Source: Acidobacteriota bacterium (lineage in GTDB: Bacteria > Actinomycetota > Acidimicrobiia > Spongiisociales > UBA5794). Taken from it: a DNA stretch of 32,370 nucleotides. The position numbers and the translations under genes are program-made. This document shows, in pieces, positions 26,509-32,370 of the stretch. The notes under the pieces were generated by a model. That model saw only the letters and a list, made by a program, of their open reading frames with translations. It searched no databases and had not been told where the DNA came from. Position 1 is the stretch's first letter. The number at the start of each line of letters is the position of its first letter. The stretch is taken from the NCBI GenBank assembly GCA_022566415.1, contig JADFIY010000009.1, forward strand, positions 1 to 32,370, in the 5' to 3' direction.

Positions 26509-27557
26509 TTAACCCGCCCAGGCGAGCGTGAGGCGATTATCGCCCTTGAAATCGATCGGCATCGGCATCGGCTCACCGCCATTCGCGTCGATCGACCACA
26601 GCTGGTTGCCACGCATCCAGATGATGCGGTCACCCGCAGGTGACCATACCGGGGAGCCGGATAGATCACCGCTTCCCTCTGCCAGGACCACCTGGTCGGA
26701 CCCGTCGGCGTTGGCGACGATCAGATCGCGGCTGCGGTCTTCCAAGGAGACACGCGTGACCCGTCAGGGGAGGGAGACAGATCGCTGATCCGCCACGCGA
26801 TCGCGGTCTCGCTGCCCGATGCTCCGATCGGCCACAACCGGTAGATTTGTCCGAACTCGGTGTCCCGGTACTCGGAAACGGCGAGGGTCGAGTTGTCGAG
26901 AGGATCACCAGCGGAGCATGAGCTCGAGAAGCAGAGTGGATCGATGACCCTACAACCCTCATCTCTTTCAACGTCGGGCACGGATCGATCCCGTACAGCG
27001 TGCACTCTTCAGCGCTGAAGGTGCGTGTCACCGATGCACGTGCCTGAGCCAGCAACTCCTGCACGTCGAGACTCATCACTGCCCTGCGGGCACCCTCGGG
27101 GAGGGCGATCCCCATCGTGTCGTCGTCGATCCACATGGCGTCGGACGGGAAGTCCGCCGGAATCTTGTCCAGCAGCGTGTGGTCAGGCAGGCTCCAGATC
27201 TCGACAAAGTCGTCCTCGCCGGTTGTTGCCAGCATCGACCCGTCGGGTGAGAGGGCAAAGCCGCGCACCCCCTCCTCATGCGCCCGCCACGACTCGCCAT
27301 CCCAGTTGGTCGTGTCGAACATCCAGACCCTGCCGAAGTCAGACCAGCTGGCAAGAAAAACCGTTGAAACGTCGGCAGTGACCTGGCTGCCACGTTGGTA
27401 CACCTCGGCAGGCTCCAGGATGGCCAAGAGTTCTCCGGTCTCCGGATCGATGGCGCGGGCGATTGAGTCCCCACCGATGCCGACAAGCCATTGGTCGGTC
27501 AAACCAACCAGGAACTCCATCGACCACCTGGAAAGGGCCCAACAGTCGAAGGTCCAC
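26509..27557 (-). pseudogene. Decayed WD40/TolB-type beta-propeller gene with possible BTAD-regulator N-terminal remnant
   Basis: Coding-like segments in different minus-strand frames: VDLRLLGPFQVVDGVPG (27557-27507), LTDQWLVGIGG...EECTLYGIDPCPTLKEMRV, IDPLCFSSSCSAGDPLDNSTLAVSEYRDTEFGQIYRLWPIGASGSETAIAWRISDLSPSPDGSRVS, EDRSRDLIVANADGSDQVVLAEG...LTLAWAG. Confidence 0.7.
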
Positions 27558-27672
27558 GCAGCATCGATGCTTTCCGAGAACGTCGCTGGGGCGACAAGGT
27601 TGTGTCGGCGAGAGCACGGATTCGGTGAACACGTCGCCAAGGGCGTCCACGCCTGGACGTAGACTCGCCTAT

Positions 27673-28755
27673 ATGCCCTTACGGCTTGTCGCTCCGTACC
27701 TGGCGCTTCTACTCATCGCGGTCTCCTGCACCTCATCTGGCGGCGAAACGACGACCGGTGCTGGAGTGGTGACTGAGACCACGCCCCTCAGCACCTCGGC
27801 GGCCCAGCCCGGGCTCGCAGTCACACTGACGGATGTCTCCGAGTTGGTAAAGGCAGTCGAGGCCAGCGTGGTCACTGTGACCCAGACCCAGCTCCGACTC
27901 GATGACATACAGGGAGGCGAGGTTCCGAGCGGGACCGGGACCGGAATCGTCATCGACAACGAAGGACATGTTCTCACGAATGCCCACGTTGTAGCCGGCG
28001 CTCAGAGCGTGATCGTCGTGGGCTTCGACGGCAGTCCGCGTAATGCCCAGGTGGTGGGAATCTGGGCGGCGGATCAGAACAGCGACCTCGCTTTGTTGCT
28101 GCTCGAAGACCCTTCAGGCCTGGAACCTATCTCGATGGGCGACAGCGACCGGCTCGAGGTCGGTGATCCGGTGGTAGCCATCGGTAACGCCCTGGGTCTT
28201 GGGCTGTCGGTGTCGGTCGGGATCGTGTCTGCGGTCGGTCGCCAGATCCGCACCGATACATCCTCGATCGAGGATGTTCTCCAGACCGACGCTGCGATCA
28301 ATCCGGGAAACTCGGGGGGTCCCCTGCTCGACGCGGAAGCTCGGCTCATCGGCATCAACACGGCGATTGCGGGTAACGCACAGAACATCGGGTTCGCCAT
28401 CCCGGTGAACAGCGCGGTCCCCTTTATCGCTTACGTCGTTGCCGATGCCGGGCAACCCTTCATCGGAGCCAGCCTGCTAACCGTCACACCCCAGATCGCT
28501 GGGCAGTTCGGATTGCTTGTGGAGGAGGGAGCAGCCATCACTGAGGTCCTCGGTGGCAGCGCAAGCGCGGATGCGGGCTTGATGACGGGCGACATCATCA
28601 TCGCCGTCGACGGCGAGCCAATCACGACACGCGATGACGCTCTCGAACGGGTTGAAAGTGCCGGGGTCGGCGCCACGATCATCCTGACGATCCTGCACGA
28701 CCCGCAGCGCTCGCTCGAAGAAACAGAGATCGCTGTCACGATCAGGGCGCGGTGA
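27673..28755 (+). CDS. HtrA/DegP-like S1C serine protease, predicted lipoprotein, with C-terminal PDZ domain
   Basis: Lipobox LLLIAVSC; TNAHVVAGA (His), NSDLALLLLE (Asp), AAINPGNSGGPLLD (Ser); PDZ-like ADAGLMTGDIIIAVDGEPI. Confidence 0.92.
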   Translation: MPLRLVAPYLALLLIAVSCTSSGGETTTGAGVVTETTPLSTSAAQPGLAVTLTDVSELVKAVEASVVTVTQTQLRLDDIQGGEVPSGTGTGIVIDNEGHVLTNAHVVAGAQSVIVVGFDGSPRNAQVVGIWAADQNSDLALLLLEDPSGLEPISMGDSDRLEVGDPVVAIGNALGLGLSVSVGIVSAVGRQIRTDTSSIEDVLQTDAAINPGNSGGPLLDAEARLIGINTAIAGNAQNIGFAIPVNSAVPFIAYVVADAGQPFIGASLLTVTPQIAGQFGLLVEEGAAITEVLGGSASADAGLMTGDIIIAVDGEPITTRDDALERVESAGVGATIILTILHDPQRSLEETEIAVTIRAR

Positions 28756-29038
28756 CCGAATAGTTCCACCCGCTTGCTGCCCGAGGACCGGCAATCGGTG
28801 CTCGACTCGATCAGGCACCGCTATTCCAGGACGCTTTCATCTCACAGGTAGATCGACCACGTGACGAGCCTAACGATCCTGGTTCTCGCTATTGGAGGCA
28901 CCTCATCGACGGTGCATCGAGCGCGCCGACCCGAACCAGGACATCCTCAGACCCGCCATCCGTGGGTTCCCGGATCGAGGGCTCCTAGCCGACGTCGTCG
29001 CTGTTGACACCTCATTTGTGTCTCAGAGGTCAAACCGT

Positions 29039-30400
29039 ATGGCCGATGTTTCGAGAGCAACCATGACCGCCTACCTCAGCTACACGCGCAAGGTCGCCGA
29101 GGCGACTCCGGCGGCGCGCAACCGGATCATCGATTTCTGGAGGGCGGCCGCCATCCTGGTAGTGGTATTCGGTCACTGGCTCGCAGCCTCGATCTGGCTA
29201 CGAGCCGACGGGGAGATCGCCCTGCTGAACAGCCTGCAGTGGATCCCGTACTCGGCGTGGGTCACCTGGATCGTGCAGGTGATGCCGATTTTCTTCTTCG
29301 TCGGCGGCTACGCCAACGCCCGCGCCTTGCGCAGGGTCGAGGAAGGCGAACAGCTGCGGCGAGCGTGGATCACCACCAGGGTGCGCCGCCTGTACACCCC
29401 GGTGATCCCGCTGCTCGTGGTGTGGACGGTGCTGATCGTCGTCATGCGCCCGTTTATCCCCGCGGACGTGGTCCGCGCCGGGTCGATGGCGGCGACGGTG
29501 CCGTTGTGGTTTATCTCCGTATACATCGGTCTGGTCGCCCTGGCTCCGGTGACCCATCGGTGGTGGCGGCGCGCCGGCTTGGGCAGTGTCGCCGCGATCG
29601 CCGGGACCGCCATCGTAGTGGACATCGCCCGCTTCGTCTTCGGAGTGCCTGGCATCGGCTGGGTGAACTTCCTCTTCGTGTGGGGGGCGGTCCATCAGCT
29701 CGGTTACTGGTGGGCGAGCCGGGATGCCGCCGGCCATCCCATCTCGCCGGCGACCGGATGGGCGATCTCCGGCACCGCTCTCACCGCCCTTATCGCGGTC
29801 ACCTGGATCGGCTGGTACCCGGTGGCGATGGTGGGAATCCCCGGCGCAGAGCTGACCAACATGACCCCGCCTACCTTCGCCATCTTCCTGTTGGGTGTCG
29901 TCCAGGCGGGGGTCATCCTCGGCACCCAACCTGCCGTCGCCAAGGCCACGCAGCGTCTGGGGACGTGGAACGCGGTGGTTGCCATCTCCGGGGTGATCAT
30001 GACCGTCTACCTGTGGCATCTCACTGCGATGACCATCGTCGCCTCGATCGGGCTGTTCACCTTCGGCGGTGTGGCCTTCAAGATCGAGCCGGGCACCTTG
30101 GCTTGGTTCCTCACCCGACCGATCTGGATCGCGGTGCTGCTGGCTGTGACCGGGGTCCTAGTGGCGATCTTCGCCCGCTTCGAGTGGCGGATCAGCGACA
30201 AGCCGGCCCCCGCCCGCCGACGATGGGTCACCCTCGGTGTGCTGCTCACCGCCGGTTCCGCCGCCGCCGTCTCCTATTTCGGGCTGGCTACCGAGGACGC
30301 CGCCATCAACTGGATCATTCCAGCGGCAGCGATCTCCGGTGCTCTGCTGATGGGCGCCATGCCTCGACTCGGGAAGAGGCGGGAGAAGAGCGAGGTGTGA
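29039..30400 (+). CDS. Acyltransferase family 3 integral membrane protein
   Basis: RNRIIDFWRAAAILVVVFGHWLAASIWL; about 10 hydrophobic segments; start set at 29039. Confidence 0.85.
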   Translation: MADVSRATMTAYLSYTRKVAEATPAARNRIIDFWRAAAILVVVFGHWLAASIWLRADGEIALLNSLQWIPYSAWVTWIVQVMPIFFFVGGYANARALRRVEEGEQLRRAWITTRVRRLYTPVIPLLVVWTVLIVVMRPFIPADVVRAGSMAATVPLWFISVYIGLVALAPVTHRWWRRAGLGSVAAIAGTAIVVDIARFVFGVPGIGWVNFLFVWGAVHQLGYWWASRDAAGHPISPATGWAISGTALTALIAVTWIGWYPVAMVGIPGAELTNMTPPTFAIFLLGVVQAGVILGTQPAVAKATQRLGTWNAVVAISGVIMTVYLWHLTAMTIVASIGLFTFGGVAFKIEPGTLAWFLTRPIWIAVLLAVTGVLVAIFARFEWRISDKPAPARRRWVTLGVLLTAGSAAAVSYFGLATEDAAINWIIPAAAISGALLMGAMPRLGKRREKSEV

Positions 30401-30473
30401 TCAATCGGCGGAATTCCGGTCGCGGTGCCGGGGTTGTGCGATGTTCACGAGGCAAATAAGGGAGGCACAACAC

Positions 30474-31442
30474 ATGAGCAGTAAGAGCACCGCGCTGGTC
30501 ACCGGCGCCACTTCAGGGCTTGGGTTCGAGACCGCAGTCCAGCTGGCCGAAGCCGGATACGACCGGGTCACGATCACCGGGCGTACCGAGGAGAAGGCCG
30601 CCGATGCCAAGCAACGCCTAGAGGCGCGGACCGGCCGCGCCGTGTTCGAACCACTGACGTTCGATCTCGGCGAGTTAGCGACGGTCGAAGCGGCCTCCGA
30701 CGAGCTCAAGGGTCGTGGGACCTCCATCGACGTGCTGATCCTCAACGCCGGGTTGGTCTCCGGGAAGGAACTCGTCCGCAACGAGGACGGGGTTGAGCAG
30801 ACGTTTGCGCCCCTGATCGGACACCACCTGCTGACGATGCGTCTGATCGAGAACCAACTCCTAGCCGACGATGCCCGGATCGTGATCGCCGGCTCCGAAG
30901 CGGCGCGGGGCGACGTCCCCTTCATGGAGGTCATCGATCTCCCCGAGTTTGCTGGTGGAGCGTTCGACGGGGATCTGGAAGCGGCAGCGGATGCCGTGGC
31001 CCGTCAACAGCCGCCGGTGGAGTTCAAGCGGAACAATGCCTATGCCGACGCCAAGCAGTTCGGGGCAATGTGGGCCGGGGCGCTCGCCCGCCGCCTTCCC
31101 GACGGATCGACGGTCAATGCGGTCTCACCCGGAGCCACGCCCGAAACCAGCGCTGGCCGTCACCAGGGCTTCATGATGCAGCGGGTCATGCTCCCGCTGA
31201 TGACGAGGTTCGGCGGTCGTGTCGGCCTTGCGCACGATCTCGAGACAGGCGCAGGACGCTACGTGGGGGCCATCGACTTCGATGATGAGGTCAGCGGCAG
31301 GTTCTTTGCCTCGGCTCCGAAGAAGATGACCGGCCCGCTCCAGGATCTCACCGAACCCCGAATCGGCGACCAGGCGTCGCAGGAGGCCGTCTGGAACGTG
31401 ATCGTCGGCCTGGCCGGAGGCGTCGACTACCCGGAAACCTGA
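30474..31442 (+). CDS. Short-chain dehydrogenase/reductase
   Basis: KSTALVTGATSGLGFETAVQLAEAGYDRVTITGRTEEKA (TGxxxGxG), LNAGLVSG, YADAKQF (YxxxK). Confidence 0.92.
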   Translation: MSSKSTALVTGATSGLGFETAVQLAEAGYDRVTITGRTEEKAADAKQRLEARTGRAVFEPLTFDLGELATVEAASDELKGRGTSIDVLILNAGLVSGKELVRNEDGVEQTFAPLIGHHLLTMRLIENQLLADDARIVIAGSEAARGDVPFMEVIDLPEFAGGAFDGDLEAAADAVARQQPPVEFKRNNAYADAKQFGAMWAGALARRLPDGSTVNAVSPGATPETSAGRHQGFMMQRVMLPLMTRFGGRVGLAHDLETGAGRYVGAIDFDDEVSGRFFASAPKKMTGPLQDLTEPRIGDQASQEAVWNVIVGLAGGVDYPET

Positions 31443-31451
31443 GCTCCACCG

Positions 31452-31497
31452 TTCCTGCGTAAGAAGGCGCATCTATGTGCGGTTTCCTACGCAAGAA
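31452..31497. terminator. Long imperfect hairpin in a convergent intergenic region (candidate bidirectional terminator or palindromic repeat)
   Basis: TTCCTGCGTAAGAAGGCGCATCTATGTGCGGTTTCCTACGCAAGAA: 17 Watson-Crick plus 2 G-U pairs, a few mismatches, no bulges; no U-tract. Confidence 0.6.
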
Positions 31498-31506
31498 GTG
31501 CTGGGA

Positions 31507-32370
31507 TCAGCCGGCGGCGGCCCGCTCACCGAGCTGTTGCTCCCAGACGTGTGAGTAGTAGTCGAGATAGCCCTGGGCGCCGACCTCGGTGAACCAGTCG
31601 TAGGCCTCTTTGGCCGCGGCGTTGGCCTCCGGTCGGTCCGGCATCACCTCGGCGAAGAGGGCCTTCCACTGGGCGGCGAAACGCGGGCTCTCCACTTCGG
31701 CGAGTTGGTCGATCAGCCGGCCGAACATCGCAGCGGCACGATCGGGGTCGCCTTCGAGAAGCTCCAAGCCGGTGTCCCCGGCAAAGCGGAGCACGTCGTA
31801 TCGGCGGCCGATGGGCAGCTCGATGAGGTCGATGGCAGCGCGCACCTTGTCGGCATCCCCGAGCCTGATCGCCGCCGCCATTGCCACATGGCGGAACCGG
31901 TGGTACGGCTGCGCAGGGACAACCTGGGGTGCCAGCTCGATCACCTCATCCAGGCGGCCTTCGAGCCAGAGCAGGCTGATCTCGGTGTCCACGGCCCCGC
32001 TTTGGTATTGAGGCTCGGGGTGCTTGAGCAATGGGTCATTGGCCTGGCGTGCCCGTTCGATATGCACCGGGTCGCCGGTCTGGATCCAGCGGATCTGCTC
32101 TATGAAGATCGCAAAGAAGTCCGCCCACACCGATTCACCAAGGTCGAGCTCGCCCAACACGGTGATGGCCTCGTCGAACTCGCCGTCTTCGAAGAGGCCG
32201 CCGGCGTAGTTCCCGGCCATCCGAACCAATAGCCCTCCATCCATCACCCGTTGCGCCAGCTCGTATCCTCGTACCCAGGCATCCCGCAGGCCTGCGATGC
32301 CATTGACCGATTCGACGGTCACCAGGTTGTTGAGCGCGCGCAGCGTCTGGTAGGGCAGCGCGTGCTGCTC
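31507..32370 (-). CDS. C-terminal part of a TPR-repeat protein (as in large AAA/cyclase or LuxR-type regulators), extends beyond the window
   Basis: Minus-strand frame is open to the window edge (EQHALPYQTLRALNNLVTVESVNGIAGLRDAWVRGYELAQRVMDGGLLVRMAGNYAGGLFEDGEFDEAITVLGEL...); helical TPR-like pattern; first 48 nt are outside the track's Met-initiated ORF but in frame. Confidence 0.65.
   Translation of the reverse strand, partial: EQHALPYQTLRALNNLVTVESVNGIAGLRDAWVRGYELAQRVMDGGLLVRMAGNYAGGLFEDGEFDEAITVLGELDLGESVWADFFAIFIEQIRWIQTGDPVHIERARQANDPLLKHPEPQYQSGAVDTEISLLWLEGRLDEVIELAPQVVPAQPYHRFRHVAMAAAIRLGDADKVRAAIDLIELPIGRRYDVLRFAGDTGLELLEGDPDRAAAMFGRLIDQLAEVESPRFAAQWKALFAEVMPDRPEANAAAKEAYDWFTEVGAQGYLDYYSHVWEQQLGERAAAG

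Noticed and set aside
29239-30459. 406-aa plus-strand ORF
   Set aside because: Alternate frame of the acyltransferase; Arg/Gly/His-rich shadow ORF.

Overview
This 32.4-kb GC-rich chromosomal window looks actinobacterial; I would guess Acidimicrobiia-like, but no search was run. It carries a conserved core gene order: rpmJ-rpsM-rpsK-rpsD-rpoA-rplQ-(Yip1-like)-truA ... rplM-rpsI-glmM-glmS-acpS ... alr-(P1/S58 peptidase)-udg4-tsaE-tsaB-rimI-tsaD-(M50/CBS protease) ... groES-groEL. Accessory genes interrupt or follow this backbone. An acpS/alr insert on the minus strand holds a secreted PKD-like protein, a lipoprotein, an AbiEi/DUF559-like protein and a cutinase-like esterase. Further accessory genes are an S23/IVP-type four-helix-bundle gene, a GNAT, a NUDIX hydrolase, a PLP decarboxylase, a VapBC-type module, a decayed WD40/BTAD-like pseudogene, a lipoprotein HtrA-like protease, an acyltransferase-3, an SDR and a truncated TPR-type protein. 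The most interesting structure is non-coding. (1) A three-copy 52-bp palindromic repeat caps the 3' end of each minus-strand transcription unit in the acpS/alr insert. (2) Period-7 GACTNNN arrays, each of exactly four heptads, bracket the four-helix-bundle gene in inverted orientation; related arrays form a gene-less inverted repeat downstream of groEL and a single array inside the PLP-gene 5' end. (3) A second, symmetrically mutated CIRCE-like operator lies 40 bp from the canonical one upstream of groES. (4) A 26-bp tandem duplication builds a 9-codon minicistron with ATGA overlaps on both sides between tsaD and the M50 protease. (5) UDG4 ends in a beta-clamp-type QLGLF motif. All calls come from reading the sequence; no database search or folding program was run.
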